64,000 bases of DNA from Achromobacter denitrificans NBRC 15125 (GTDB lineage: Bacteria; Pseudomonadota; Gammaproteobacteria; Burkholderiales; Burkholderiaceae_B): contig NZ_BCTQ01000012.1 of NCBI RefSeq assembly GCF_001571365.1, positions 62,001 through 126,000 of the forward strand, given 5' to 3'. How positions within the stretch are numbered: position 1 is the first letter of the stretch; each line of letters begins with the position of its first letter. Shown piece after piece: positions 8,707-17,638 of this stretch. The notes beneath the pieces were generated by a model. That model was not told the DNA's origin. It saw only the letters and a program-made list of their open reading frames with translations, and did no database searches. The translations under genes were made by a program, and so were the position numbers.

Positions 8707-11331
8707 ATGAAATCCTCCGAGATTCGCCAGCAGTTCCTGCAATTCTTCAAGTCCAAGGGACACACCATCGTCCCTTCGTCGTCGCTCGTCCCCGGCAACG
8801 ACCCGACTTTGCTCTTCACCAATTCGGGCATGGTCCAGTTCAAGGACGTCTTCACGGGCAAGGAATCGCGGTCCTACACGCGCGCCACGTCCTCGCAGCG
8901 CAGCGTGCGCGCGGGCGGCAAGCACAACGACCTGGAGAACGTGGGCTACACCGCCCGCCACCATACGTTCTTCGAAATGCTGGGCAATTTCAGCTTTGGC
9001 GACTACTTCAAGCGCGACGCCATCCAGTACGCCTGGGAGCTGCTGACCCAGGTCTACAAGCTGCCCGCCGAGAAGCTCTGGGTCACCGTGTACCAGGAAG
9101 ACGACGAGGCCTATGACATCTGGGCCAAGGAAGTCGGCGTGCCGGCCGAGCGCATCATCCGCATCGGCGACAACAAGGGCGCCCGCTACGCGTCGGACAA
9201 CTTCTGGCAGATGGCCGACACGGGCCCCTGCGGCCCCTGCTCGGAAATCTTCTACGACCACGGCCCCGAGATCTGGGGTGGCCCCCCGGGGTCCCCCGAG
9301 GAAGACGGCGATCGCTACATCGAGATCTGGAACCTGGTGTTCATGCAGTTCGAGCGCGACGCCGCCGGCAACATGCCGCGCCTGCCGCGCCCCTGTGTCG
9401 ACACCGGCATGGGCCTGGAACGCATCGCCGCCGTGCTGCAAGGCGTGCATTCCAACTACGAAATCGATCTGTTCCAGCACCTGATCGCCGCCGCCGCGCG
9501 CGAAACCGGCATCAAGGACCTGGAAGACAACTCGCTGAAGGTCATCGCCGACCACATCCGCGCCTGCTCGTTCCTGATCGTCGACGGCGTGATCCCCAGC
9601 AACGAAGGCCGCGGCTACGTGCTGCGCCGCATCGTGCGCCGCGCGCTGCGCCATGGCTACAAGCTGGGCCAGACCAAGCCGTTCTTCCACCGCCTGGTGC
9701 CCGACCTCGTCGCCGAGATGGGCGAGGCCTATCCGGAGCTGGCCGCCACGGCCGACCGCGTCGCCCAGGTGCTCAAGCAGGAAGAAGAGCGTTTCGGCGA
9801 AACGCTGGAACACGGCATGCGCATCCTGGATGCCGCCCTGGCCAACGTGCCCAAGGGCGGCCAGCTGGACGGCACCACGCTGTTCACGCTGTACGACACC
9901 TACGGCTTCCCGGTGGACCTGACCGCCGACATCTGCCGCGAGCGCGAAGTGGAAGTGGACATGGCCGGCTTCGAAGTCGCCATGGAACGCCAGCGCGACC
10001 AGGCGCGCGCCGCGGGCAAGTTCAAGATGGCCGAAGGCCTGAGCTACGAAGGCGCGGACACGCGCTTCGAAGGCTACGAAAAGCTCGAACTCGACAACGT
10101 CAAGGTCACGGCCCTGTACGTCGACGGCACGCAGGTCCAGCAGGTGCAGGCCGGCCAGAATGCGGTCGTCGTGCTCGACGCCACGCCGTTCTATGCGGAA
10201 TCGGGCGGCCAGGTGGGCGATACCGGCTTGCTCGAAGCAGCCGGCTTGCGCTTCGCCGTCGCCGACACCCTCAAGATCCAGGCCGGCGTCTTCGGCCACC
10301 ACGGCTTGCTGGAATCGGGCACCCTGTCCGTGGGCGACACGCTGCTGGCCCGCGTGGACGCGGTGCGCCGCGCCCGCACGGTGCGCAACCACTCCGCCAC
10401 TCACCTGATGCACAAGGCGTTGCGCCAGGTGCTGGGCGCGCACGTGCAGCAGCGCGGCTCGCTGGTGGACCCCGACAAGACCCGTTTCGATTTCGCGCAG
10501 GACGCGCCCCTGACGGCCGAGCAGATCGCCCGCGTCGAGGCCATCGTCAACGCCGAAATCCTCGCCAACCAGCCCACTGTGGTGCAGGTCATGGCCTATG
10601 ACGACGCGGTCAAGGGCGGCGCCATGGCGCTGTTCGGCGAAAAGTACGGCGACACGGTGCGCGTGCTCGACATCGGCTTCTCGCGCGAGCTTTGCGGCGG
10701 CACCCACGTCGGCCGCACCGGCGACATCGGCCTGTTCAAGATCGTCTCCGAAGGCGGCGTGGCCGCGGGCGTGCGCCGCATCGAGGCCATCACCGGAGAC
10801 AACGCCCTGGCCTGGGTGCAGAACCAGAATGCCTTGCTGACCCAGGTCGCGGGCATGCTGCGCTCGACGCCGGCCGATCTGCCCGCCCGCATTGCGCAGG
10901 TGCAGGAACAGATCAAGACGCTTGAGAAAGACCTCGAACAATCGCGCAGCAAGCTGGCTGCCAGCGCGGGCAACGATCTGGCCTCCAGCGCCGCCGTCGA
11001 CGTCAAGGGCATCAAGGTCCTGGCCGCCGGCATCGGCGACGTGGATCCCAAGGCGCTGCGCGGCATGGTCGACAACCTGAAGGATCGCCTGAAGCCGGCG
11101 GTCGTGCTGCTGGCCACCGGTTCGGCCGACGGCAAGATCAGCGTGGTGGGCGGCGTCACCGCCGACCTGACCGACCGCATCAAGGCCGGCGACCTGGTCG
11201 GCTTCGTTGCCGCCCAGGTGGGCGGCAAGGGCGGCGGGCGTCCGGACATGGCCATGGGCGGCGGCACCGACGTGAGCGCCTTGCCCGCGGCGATCGCCAG
11301 CGTGCAGAAGTGGGTGGACGAGCGTCTGTGA
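8707..11331 (+). CDS. alaS: Alanine--tRNA ligase
   Basis: A full-length 874-residue class II aminoacyl-tRNA synthetase that charges tRNA-Ala in the cytoplasm. The N-terminal catalytic core starts with the family signature ([20 protein letters not shown]) and includes [13 protein letters not shown]. The editing domain carries HSATHLMH and the CGGTH metal site (around residues 565-670). The C-terminal third is coiled-coil followed by the C-Ala domain. The length matches the family (about 875). The stop overlaps the next ATG by one base, so the TusA-like gene downstream is probably co-translated. Confidence 0.97.
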   Translation: MKSSEIRQQFLQFFKSKGHTIVPSSSLVPGNDPTLLFTNSGMVQFKDVFTGKESRSYTRATSSQRSVRAGGKHNDLENVGYTARHHTFFEMLGNFSFGDYFKRDAIQYAWELLTQVYKLPAEKLWVTVYQEDDEAYDIWAKEVGVPAERIIRIGDNKGARYASDNFWQMADTGPCGPCSEIFYDHGPEIWGGPPGSPEEDGDRYIEIWNLVFMQFERDAAGNMPRLPRPCVDTGMGLERIAAVLQGVHSNYEIDLFQHLIAAAARETGIKDLEDNSLKVIADHIRACSFLIVDGVIPSNEGRGYVLRRIVRRALRHGYKLGQTKPFFHRLVPDLVAEMGEAYPELAATADRVAQVLKQEEERFGETLEHGMRILDAALANVPKGGQLDGTTLFTLYDTYGFPVDLTADICREREVEVDMAGFEVAMERQRDQARAAGKFKMAEGLSYEGADTRFEGYEKLELDNVKVTALYVDGTQVQQVQAGQNAVVVLDATPFYAESGGQVGDTGLLEAAGLRFAVADTLKIQAGVFGHHGLLESGTLSVGDTLLARVDAVRRARTVRNHSATHLMHKALRQVLGAHVQQRGSLVDPDKTRFDFAQDAPLTAEQIARVEAIVNAEILANQPTVVQVMAYDDAVKGGAMALFGEKYGDTVRVLDIGFSRELCGGTHVGRTGDIGLFKIVSEGGVAAGVRRIEAITGDNALAWVQNQNALLTQVAGMLRSTPADLPARIAQVQEQIKTLEKDLEQSRSKLAASAGNDLASSAAVDVKGIKVLAAGIGDVDPKALRGMVDNLKDRLKPAVVLLATGSADGKISVVGGVTADLTDRIKAGDLVGFVAAQVGGKGGGRPDMAMGGGTDVSALPAAIASVQKWVDERL

Positions 11332-11588
11332 TGAACGGTCCCGATGCCGGCGCGCAAGCGCCGTCCTTCGAGCAGGAGATCGATGCCAGCGGGCTGACTT
11401 GCCCTTTGCCCATCCTGCGCGCCAAGAAGGCCCTGGCGCAGATGGCCAGCGGCGAAGTGCTGCGCGTCGTCACCACGGACCGCAACGCGATCCGGGACTT
11501 CCAGGCCTTTGCCCGCCAGACCGGCAACGTCCTGGTGGCGCAGCAGGAAGTCGACGGCCGCGGCGTGCATTTCCTGCGGCGGCGCTGA
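11331..11588 (+). CDS. TusA/SirA-family sulfur-carrier protein
   Basis: An 85-residue protein whose ATG overlaps the alaS stop (TGATG). It carries the family hallmark Cys-Pro-x-Pro at residues 24-27 (GLTCPLPILRAKKAL) followed by the two-layer alpha/beta pattern of TusA. Such proteins carry persulfide sulfur on the Cys for tRNA thiolation or other sulfur trafficking. Which pathway this one serves cannot be told from sequence; paralogues outside the window may be the true TusA. A strong terminator follows at 11621. An in-frame upstream start at 11310 would overlap alaS and lacks support. Confidence 0.88.
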   Translation: MNGPDAGAQAPSFEQEIDASGLTCPLPILRAKKALAQMASGEVLRVVTTDRNAIRDFQAFARQTGNVLVAQQEVDGRGVHFLRRR

Positions 11589-11620
11589 CCGGCCCGCCGT
11601 GCCGGGCAGACCCCACAGGC

Positions 11621-11656
11621 AAAAGGGCCCGCTTTCCGGCGGGCCCTTTTGTTTTT
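11621..11656. terminator. Intrinsic terminator, probably bidirectional
   Basis: A perfect 12-bp stem (AAAAGGGCCCGC at 11621-11632, complement at 11639-11650) with loop TTTCCG, followed by GTTTTT on the plus strand and by the A-run of the stem read as T-run on the minus strand. It sits between the convergent TusA-like gene and the minus-strand gene ending at 11671. Confidence 0.9.
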
Positions 11657-11670
11657 GCCGCGCGGAACCG

Positions 11671-12252
11671 CTATTTGCGGACGGCGGCGGCCACGGCCTG
11701 GGTGATCGTGAAGTCGACCAGATCGCCTTCCTTGAGCTGCTGGAGCCGCGCCTGCAGGGCGGGGTCCTGCACCTGGATGGTGCGCATGCCGCCTTGCGGG
11801 CCCTTCAGCGTGACCAGGTTGGCGCTCTTGTTGATGTGCCAGATCTCGGCGGTGATCGTGGTCTGGCGGCCGGCCGCGCCGGCGGGCATGGCGCCCTTGG
11901 GGCTGCGCGTGCTCGACGTTTCCGTTACGACCTCGGGGGCGCCCGAGCCGGCCGGACGCACCGCCACCGCCACCGACTCGTAGTAGTCGAGCGTCAGCGT
12001 ATCGCCGGGCTTGATCTGCTGGAAGTTGCGCACGTTCGGGCCGGCCATGATCTCCACGGTATTGCCGTTCTCGCCTTGCAGCGTGATGGTCCGGCTGGCC
12101 TGGTCCACGGCGGTGACCTTGCCCGTGGCGGTCGTGAGGGCGGCGCCGACGACGCGGGCGGAGGCCGCCAGCGGCATCGCCAGCGTGCCCGCCAGCAGGC
12201 CCGCCATGGCCAGGCGCGCGACAGGAGTGAAGACGGATTTCTGGTTCTTCAT
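11671..12252 (-). CDS. Conserved-looking secreted protein of unknown function with two internal repeats
   Basis: A 193-residue protein. ATG at 12252 is chosen because GGAGGG lies 10 bases upstream; an upstream in-frame start at 12291 adds 13 residues and lacks such a site. The Sec signal peptide (about residues 1-32) ends near LAASARVVG. The mature part holds two similar beta-rich modules: GKVTAVDQASRTITLQGENG...IKPGDTLTLDY (about residues 43-90) and AEIWHINKSANLVTLKGPQG...LKEGDLVDFTI (about 134-188). The modules are separated by a Thr/Ser/Gly linker. The pattern is reminiscent of small periplasmic OB-like or DUF5666-like proteins, but I do not recognise a family with certainty. It is monocistronic and convergent with the alaS unit. 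Confidence 0.75.
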   Translation of the reverse strand: MKNQKSVFTPVARLAMAGLLAGTLAMPLAASARVVGAALTTATGKVTAVDQASRTITLQGENGNTVEIMAGPNVRNFQQIKPGDTLTLDYYESVAVAVRPAGSGAPEVVTETSSTRSPKGAMPAGAAGRQTTITAEIWHINKSANLVTLKGPQGGMRTIQVQDPALQARLQQLKEGDLVDFTITQAVAAAVRK

Positions 12253-12680
12253 GATGGTGCACCCTCCGAATAGAGGAAGTTTGGGGGACAAACGCGGGGA
12301 AAAGCGGAAATGGCGGCGAGGGGCGGAGGACCCGCCCTCAGGGAGATGGCTTGAAGAAAGCGCGGAAGCGGCGCCGCGGAAGCGCGGCAGGGGGGAGCAA
12401 AGCGCGGGATCTTGCGTACGATGACATAAAACCGATCTCCAAAAATCGGGTTTTTCTTCAAACGCACTGACTTTGAACGCACTGAGACAGACACAAGCGC
12501 GGCCGGGCGGCTACACTTTGGGCTGCGGCGGGCTCCGGCCCGTTTTTGTAGAATACCTGGATGTGGTGTTTTAGGATACAAATCCCGCCGCTATGCAAGA
12601 TTCCCGCACTCCTATTTGCCAGCTGGCTGGTTTAAGTGCTAGAATTTCCCGTTTTTCACAACTAATTCAAGGGATTACCT
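12253..12680. other. Intergenic region between divergent unknown gene and rpsP
   Basis: 428 bases without a convincing gene. Seen here: a purine-rich strand next to the minus-strand gene, a small hairpin with T-run (12431-12455), a 10-base direct repeat AACGCACTGA at 12461-12470 and 12476-12485, a TAGAAT box at 12549-12554 without a clear -35, and the rpsP promoter at 12616-12645. Confidence 0.6.
12616..12645 (+). promoter_or_regulatory. Probable sigma-70 promoter of rpsP-rimM-trmD
   Basis: TTGCCA at 12616-12621 and TAGAAT at 12640-12645, with an 18-base spacer. The rpsP ATG is 36 bases downstream of the -10 box. A good match for the major promoter of a ribosomal-protein operon. Confidence 0.7.
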
Positions 12681-12941
12681 ATGGTGGTGATTCGCCTGGC
12701 CCGCGGTGGGTCCAAGAAGCGTCCGTTTTACAACCTGGTGGCCACCGATTCGCGTAACCGTCGCGACGGCCGCTTCATTGAGCGCGTGGGTTTCTACAAC
12801 CCCGTCGCCAGCGAAGGCACGGAAAACCTGCGCATCGCGCTGGATCGCGTGCAGCACTGGACCAGCAACGGCGCCCAACTGTCGCCCGCTGTCGAGCGTC
12901 TGGTCAAAGACTACTCGGCCAAGGTTTCCGCCGCGGCTTAA
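12681..12941 (+). CDS. rpsP: 30S ribosomal protein S16
   Basis: An 86-residue S16 with the family start [18 protein letters not shown] and the typical [14 protein letters not shown] segment. S16 binds 16S rRNA in the 5' domain and is needed for 30S assembly. It is the first gene of the rpsP-rimM-trmD operon. The 91-base gap to rimM holds a short repeat rather than an overlap. Length and start are standard. Confidence 0.97.
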   Translation: MVVIRLARGGSKKRPFYNLVATDSRNRRDGRFIERVGFYNPVASEGTENLRIALDRVQHWTSNGAQLSPAVERLVKDYSAKVSAAA

Positions 12942-12988
12942 TGCCCGCGTCGCCAAGCCTCAGCCCTGCTGGCTTTACTACGCTTTAA

Positions 12989-13020
12989 AGCTACCATTCA
13001 TAGCTGCTTCATAGCTACCA
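12989..13020 (+). repeat. Short intergenic repeat between rpsP and rimM
   Basis: AGCTACCA occurs at 12989-12996 and again at 13013-13020, and CATAGCT occurs twice between them. The stretch is AT-richer than the flanks. It resembles, from memory, short intergenic repeats seen in other Burkholderiales, but that cannot be confirmed here. Confidence 0.45.
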
Positions 13021-13032
13021 AGAGCACGATAC

Positions 13033-13650
13033 ATGCCTGATGCCGCAACCTCCAACGCGGCGCCGACGGATTTGATCGAGCTGGGCCGCATCACCGCGGC
13101 CTACGGCGTGAAAGGCTGGGTTAAAGTGCAGCCGCATTCGGCCAACGCCGAAGTGCTGCTCTCAGCATCTCAATGGTGGTTGACTCGCCCTGTGCCTGAA
13201 CTGGCGCGGGGCGCTGTCACGTCTGCGCCTGTCGCATACAAGGTCGTGCAATCCCGTTCGCAAGGCGCCACCGTGGTGGCCCAGCTGGCGGGTGTCGCAG
13301 ATCGCGACCAGGCCGAAGCCCTGCGCGGTTGTTCCGTGCGGGCGCCGCGGGGAGCCTTCCCCGCGACCGAGGAAGACGAATACTACTGGGTCGATCTCAT
13401 CGGTTGCGCGCTGTACTCCAGCGCCAACGGTGAACCCGCGCTCCTGGGCGTGGTCGACGAGGTCCTGGACAACGGCGCCCACGCCGTGCTGAAAGTCCTG
13501 CGCCAGACGGCCGGGGCCGAAGGCCCGGAGCCCGTGCTGGACGCCAAGGGCCGACCCGCCGAAATGCTCGTTCCGTTCGTGCGCGCGCACATTCAAGCCG
13601 TCGATCTGGCCGCTCGCCGCATCGACAGCGACTGGCCCGCGGATTTCTGA
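13033..13650 (+). CDS. rimM: Ribosome maturation factor RimM
   Basis: A 205-residue 16S rRNA processing protein that binds S19 and helps 30S head maturation. The N-terminal RimM domain begins [17 protein letters not shown] (residues about 16-32), followed by a PRC-barrel domain (YYWVDLIGC, about residue 117; LVPFV near 177). The N-terminus is about 14 residues longer than in many homologues. The stop overlaps the trmD start by one base. The family assignment is clear. Confidence 0.95.
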   Translation: MPDAATSNAAPTDLIELGRITAAYGVKGWVKVQPHSANAEVLLSASQWWLTRPVPELARGAVTSAPVAYKVVQSRSQGATVVAQLAGVADRDQAEALRGCSVRAPRGAFPATEEDEYYWVDLIGCALYSSANGEPALLGVVDEVLDNGAHAVLKVLRQTAGAEGPEPVLDAKGRPAEMLVPFVRAHIQAVDLAARRIDSDWPADF

Positions 13651-14486
13651 TGCGATTCGACGTCGTGACGCTCTTTCCCGAAATGTTCGGGGTAGTGCGG
13701 GACCTGGGTGTCACCGGCCGGGCGCATGCCCAGGGCCGGTGGTCCCTGCATGCCTGGAATCCCCGCGATTTCACGCATGACGTGCACCGTACCGTGGACG
13801 ACCGCCCCTACGGCGGCGGCCCCGGCATGGTGATGATGGCGGGCCCCCTGGAAGCCGCCGTCAATGCCGCCCAGGAGGCGCGCGCCGCGCAAGGCCTGGG
13901 CCGCGCGCCCGTCGCCTTGCTGGCGCCCGTCGGCCGGCGCTACGACCAGGCCGGGGCGGAATCCCTGGCCGCGGGTGACGGCATCATCCTGATCTGCGGC
14001 CGTTACGAAGGCGTCGACCAGCGCTTCATCGACCGCTGCGTCACGCAGGAAATCTCGTTGGGCGACTTCGTGTTGTCCGGCGGGGAAATCGCCGCGCTGG
14101 CGGTGATCGACGCCGCGGTCCGGCTGCTGCCCGGCGTGCTCAACGACGGCGACTCGGCGCTGCAGGATTCCTTCAACGACACCTTGTCCGGCCTGCTGGA
14201 CAGCCCTCATTACACGCGTCCCGAAGTGTATGAAGGCGAGCCGGTGCCCGCCGCGCTGCTCAGTGGCCACCATGCCAATATCGCCCGCTGGCGGCGAGAG
14301 CGTTCGCTCGCCCTGACGGTGGCGCGCAGGCCCGAGCTGATCGAGTCCGCCCGCGCCCGCGGATGGCTCGACAAGGCCGACGAGCGTTACCTGGCCGAAC
14401 TGGCCGGCACCTGGGATCCGGCCTCGGAAACTCCCCGGCGCAAGCGCAAGCCCGCCCGGCCCGCCAAGGCCTCGGGCGCGTCCTAA
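13650..14486 (+). CDS. trmD: tRNA (guanine37-N1)-methyltransferase
   Basis: A 278-residue SPOUT-class methyltransferase that methylates G37 next to the anticodon to prevent frameshifting. It begins with [12 protein letters not shown] and carries [10 protein letters not shown], the knot segment [13 protein letters not shown] and [13 protein letters not shown]. The C-terminal end carries an additional basic Pro-rich tail ([12 protein letters not shown]), making it about 25 residues longer than usual. It is the third gene of the rpsP operon; rplS, which commonly follows trmD, is not present downstream. Confidence 0.96.
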   Translation: MRFDVVTLFPEMFGVVRDLGVTGRAHAQGRWSLHAWNPRDFTHDVHRTVDDRPYGGGPGMVMMAGPLEAAVNAAQEARAAQGLGRAPVALLAPVGRRYDQAGAESLAAGDGIILICGRYEGVDQRFIDRCVTQEISLGDFVLSGGEIAALAVIDAAVRLLPGVLNDGDSALQDSFNDTLSGLLDSPHYTRPEVYEGEPVPAALLSGHHANIARWRRERSLALTVARRPELIESARARGWLDKADERYLAELAGTWDPASETPRRKRKPARPAKASGAS

Positions 14487-14568
14487 CTCCTTCCCGGTTT
14501 GGCCCCTGAGCGCTAGGGATGTTCCTAGCTTGTGAGGCCGTGCGCCGCTCCCTAGCATTGAAAATTAC

Positions 14569-14587
14569 ATGAAAATGAAATTTTCAT
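14569..14587. promoter_or_regulatory. Palindromic operator-like site abutting the regulator start codon
   Basis: ATGAAAAT-GAA-ATTTTCAT, a perfect 8-bp inverted repeat with a 3-base centre, ends exactly one base before the ATG of the XRE-cupin regulator. A half-site-like TTGAAAATTAC lies just upstream (14559-14568). The position suggests autoregulation by the adjacent regulator. Confidence 0.6.
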
Positions 14588-15277
14588 ATGAGCCGCTCCG
14601 ACCCCGCCCGATCCGTGCCCGCGCGCCGCTCCACCGCCTCGATGCAGGCGGCGAAGCCCTCGTCCGGCCGTCCGGAATCCGCGGTCGACCTGTGGCTGGG
14701 CCAGCAACTGCGCCAGTTGCGCAAGCAGCAGGGCCGGTCGCTGGCGGAGGTCGCCCGCGCCTGCGGCATCTCGCTGGGCCTCCTGAGCCAGATCGAGCGG
14801 GGCCTCAGCTCCGCCTCCGTGAAAATTCTGCATCTGCTGGCGCGCGAATTCCACGTGTCGGTGAATTCACTGCTGCGCAACGCCGAACATACCCAGGCCG
14901 AGGACGGCGGGCGAGTCGCCCGCGCGGGCACGCACCGCTACATCGACCTGAGCGAGAAGGGCATCAGCAAAGAGATGTACACGCCGCCTGCCTGCCGCAG
15001 CATGGATCTCTGCCGCGCCACCATCGAGCCGGGCGGCTCCACCGGCAACGAGCTCTTCGTGACCGGGCAGGGCGAGCAGATCGGCGTGGTGGTCAAGGGT
15101 TCGCTCGAACTGTGGGTGGGCGACCGGGTCGTGCTGCTCAACGAAGGCGACAGTTTTTGCTATGCCAGCAGCACGCCTCGCCGCTGGCGCAATCCCGGGT
15201 CGCAGACGACCGAGGTCATCTGGGCCATTTCCAACATCACTCAAGCCGCGGGGGACGATACGCAACAGGCGCCATGA
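14588..15277 (+). CDS. XRE-family regulator with C-terminal cupin domain (PuuR-like)
   Basis: A 229-residue DNA-binding regulator. The N-terminal helix-turn-helix occupies about residues 36-95 (LRQLRKQQGRSLAEVARACG, then LGLLSQIERGL), and a C-terminal cupin barrel occupies about residues 130-200 (GSTGNELFVTGQGEQIG, LNEGDSFCYASSTPRRW). Members of this architecture sense small ligands such as polyamines or amino acids. The start is uncertain: a stop codon at 14576-14578 blocks upstream extension, and ATG 14588 has no ribosome site because the palindrome lies directly in front, so the message may be leaderless; the next ATG is 14643. It precedes the transporter and oxidase genes it probably controls. 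Confidence 0.85.
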   Translation: MSRSDPARSVPARRSTASMQAAKPSSGRPESAVDLWLGQQLRQLRKQQGRSLAEVARACGISLGLLSQIERGLSSASVKILHLLAREFHVSVNSLLRNAEHTQAEDGGRVARAGTHRYIDLSEKGISKEMYTPPACRSMDLCRATIEPGGSTGNELFVTGQGEQIGVVVKGSLELWVGDRVVLLNEGDSFCYASSTPRRWRNPGSQTTEVIWAISNITQAAGDDTQQAP

Positions 15278-15295
15278 GCGCACAGCATCCATAGC

Positions 15296-15324
15296 GGCGC
15301 GACGACACTGGGGATCGTCGCGCC
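15296..15324 (+). promoter_or_regulatory. Strong stem-loop between regulator and transporter genes
   Basis: A perfect 10-bp inverted repeat (GGCGCGACGA at 15296-15305, TCGTCGCGCC at 15315-15324) with a 9-base loop and no T-run. It may stabilise or process the mRNA between the regulator and the binding-protein gene. Confidence 0.5.
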
Positions 15325-15375
15325 ACCGGGCGCGCAGGGCGCGGCCGGCTCTCTTTGCCACGACGAGGAAGTGTC

Positions 15376-16131
15376 ATGAAATTCAAAACTCTGGCTGTCT
15401 CGGTAGTTGCTGCATTGTCCATGGCCGCGGGCGCGCAAGCCCAGACGGTATTGAAAGTGGGCTCCACGCCCACCGGCAGTCCTTTCACGTTTCTCGATAC
15501 CAAGACCAACAGCATAGAAGGCGTGATGGTCGACATCGTGAAGGCGGTGGGCAAAGAGGCGGGATTCGAGGTGCAGATCGAACCCATGGCGTTCTCCGCG
15601 CTGATCGGCTCACTGACGTCCAAACGCATCGACATCGTGTCGGCGGCCATGTTCATCACGCCGCAGCGCCAGCAGGTGGTGAACTTTTCCGAGCCCGTGT
15701 ACCGCTACGGCGAGGGGCTCATGGTGCTCAAGACCGACAACAAGGAATACAAGTCCTTCGCCGACATGAAAGGCATGACCGTCGGCGTGCAGGTCGGCAC
15801 CGCGTTCGTCGAGCCGATACAGAAGAGCGGCGTGTTCAAAGAGGTCAAGCTCTACGACAACCCGCCCGACATGATGCGCGACGCCAACGCCGGCCGCATC
15901 CAGGGCGGCTTCATGGACTATCCCATCGCGGCCTACATCCTGACCCAGGGGAACTATCCCAACCTGAAGATGGCGCAGGCTTATCAGCCGACGGTGATGG
16001 GCAGCCTGGGCCTGGCCACGCGCAAGGAAGACACCGCGTTGCTCGACCGGATCAACAAGGCGCTGGTCAAGCTGAAGGCGGACGGCGCCATCGACGCCAT
16101 CCTGAAGAAGTGGGGGCTGTCCGGCGCTTGA
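15376..16131 (+). CDS. Amino-acid ABC transporter periplasmic binding protein
   Basis: A 251-residue family-3 solute-binding protein. ATG 15376 follows GAGGAAG and is preferred to the longer frame. It has a Sec signal peptide cut near AGAQAQ (residue about 24), then the two-lobed fold with [31 protein letters not shown] and [19 protein letters not shown] typical of polar amino-acid binding proteins. It delivers substrate to the permease and ATPase downstream. The ligand is unknown; the neighbouring amine oxidase suggests an amino acid or amine. The gap of 116 bases to the permease is long for this operon type. Confidence 0.92.
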   Translation: MKFKTLAVSVVAALSMAAGAQAQTVLKVGSTPTGSPFTFLDTKTNSIEGVMVDIVKAVGKEAGFEVQIEPMAFSALIGSLTSKRIDIVSAAMFITPQRQQVVNFSEPVYRYGEGLMVLKTDNKEYKSFADMKGMTVGVQVGTAFVEPIQKSGVFKEVKLYDNPPDMMRDANAGRIQGGFMDYPIAAYILTQGNYPNLKMAQAYQPTVMGSLGLATRKEDTALLDRINKALVKLKADGAIDAILKKWGLSGA

Positions 16132-16247
16132 TGCCGGCCCGGCCTCAAGCAACCGGACGCCTCGCGGCTACCCCGCGGGCGCGGCTTCGCGCCCGCGGGC
16201 GAGCCATGGCGGCGTCCTCGCCGGCTGTCTTGTTGGGGTGGTAAGTC

Positions 16248-16901
16248 ATGACGGAATTCTTCAAGGACGCGGCGGAGTATCTGCCGATATTGCTGCAGGG
16301 CGCGAAGCTCACGATCCTGGTCACGCTGGGCTCGCTCGCGCTGTCCACGGTGCTGGGCCTGGTGTGGGCGTTGATGCGCGTGTCGGGGAACCGATACCTG
16401 TCCAAGTTCAGCGGCGGGGTGATCAACCTGCTGCGCGGCATTCCCATCATCGTGCTGCTGTTCTACATCTACTTCGTGATGCCCGACATGGGCGTGTCGC
16501 TGACGGCGGTGCAGGCGGCCATCATCGGCCTGGGCGTGGCGTATTCCGCCTACCAGGCCGAGAACTTCCGCGCGGGCATCCAGGCCATCGACCGCGGCCA
16601 GATCGAGGCGGCCATGGCCATGGGCATGAGCTGGGGCATGACGATGCGGCGCGTGGTGCTGCCGCAGGCGGTGAAGATCGTGCTGCCGCCTTACGGAAAC
16701 ATCATGATCATGATGCTCAAGGATTCGTCGCAGGCGTCGACGATCACGGTGGCCGAACTTGCCCTGCAGGGCAAGCTGATCGCCGTCTCCACGTTCAAGA
16801 ACGCGACCGTGTTCTCGCTGGTGGCGCTGATGTACCTCGTGATGTGCGTTCCGCTGATCCTGCTGGTGCGCCATCTGGAAAAAAGGAGCGCCGCCAAATG
16901 A
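16248..16901 (+). CDS. Amino-acid ABC transporter permease (HisM/GlnP type)
   Basis: A 217-residue inner-membrane permease with about five hydrophobic segments and the EAA-type cytoplasmic loop ([20 protein letters not shown], about residues 118-140) that contacts the ATPase. The single permease probably forms a homodimer. The start is ATG 16248, preceded by GGTAAG. The stop overlaps the ATPase gene start by 4 bases (ATGA). Together with its neighbours it makes a complete importer. Confidence 0.93.
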   Translation: MTEFFKDAAEYLPILLQGAKLTILVTLGSLALSTVLGLVWALMRVSGNRYLSKFSGGVINLLRGIPIIVLLFYIYFVMPDMGVSLTAVQAAIIGLGVAYSAYQAENFRAGIQAIDRGQIEAAMAMGMSWGMTMRRVVLPQAVKIVLPPYGNIMIMMLKDSSQASTITVAELALQGKLIAVSTFKNATVFSLVALMYLVMCVPLILLVRHLEKRSAAK

Positions 16902-17629
16902 TCGAACTCCAGGGAGTCCGCAAGAGCTTCGGCTCGCTCGAAGTGCTCAAGGGCATCGACGCCGAGGTCACGAAAGGCGAGGTCGTGTGCGTGATCGGCC
17001 CGTCGGGGTCGGGCAAGTCCACCATCCTGCGATGCATCAACGGGCTGGAGCGCTACAACGCCGGCCGCATCACGGTGGACGGGGAGCTGGTCGACTGCGA
17101 CTCGCCGTCCATCGTCTCCATCCGCACGCAGGTGGCGATGGTGTTCCAGCGCTTCAACCTGTTTCCCCACCGCACGGCGCTGGAGAACGTCATCGAAGGT
17201 CCGATCTTCGTCAAGAAGGAGCCGCGCGCGCAGGCCGTGGAGCGGGGGCGCGAACTGCTGGCCAGCGTAGGCCTGGCGGACAAGGAGAACGCGCATCCGC
17301 CGCAACTGTCGGGCGGCCAGCAGCAGCGCGTCGCGATTGCGCGGGCGCTCGCGATGCGGCCCAAGGCCATCCTCTTCGACGAGCCGACTTCCGCGCTCGA
17401 TCCCGAGCTGGTCGGCGACGTGCTGGGCGTCATGCGCAAGCTGGCCGAGGCCGGCATGACGATGGTCGTCGTGACCCACGAAATGAGCTTCGCCCGCGAG
17501 GTGGCCGACCGCGTCATGTTCTTTGACGGCGGCGTCATGGTGGAGCAGGGCGCCGCCCGCGAGGTGCTGAATCATCCGCAGCATCCCCGGACGCAGGATT
17601 TCCTGCGCCGGGTGTTGCATCCCATGTAA
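16898..17629 (+). CDS. Amino-acid ABC transporter ATP-binding protein
   Basis: A 243-residue ATPase of the GlnQ/HisP family. Walker A is GPSGSGKST (residues 34-42), the signature [14 protein letters not shown] is near residue 137, and Walker [15 protein letters not shown] is followed by the switch His in VVVTHEM. The start inside the permease stop (ATGA) is chosen over a longer frame that runs through the permease gene. It energises import by the preceding permease and binding protein. Confidence 0.95.
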   Translation: MIELQGVRKSFGSLEVLKGIDAEVTKGEVVCVIGPSGSGKSTILRCINGLERYNAGRITVDGELVDCDSPSIVSIRTQVAMVFQRFNLFPHRTALENVIEGPIFVKKEPRAQAVERGRELLASVGLADKENAHPPQLSGGQQQRVAIARALAMRPKAILFDEPTSALDPELVGDVLGVMRKLAEAGMTMVVVTHEMSFAREVADRVMFFDGGVMVEQGAAREVLNHPQHPRTQDFLRRVLHPM

Positions 17630-17638
17630 GGAAGGACC

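Noticed and set aside
8698-10941. 747-codon open frame on the minus strand opposite alaS
   Set aside because: The plus strand encodes an unmistakable alanyl-tRNA synthetase. The minus frame is His/Gly/Arg-rich noise typical of antisense frames in GC-rich genes.
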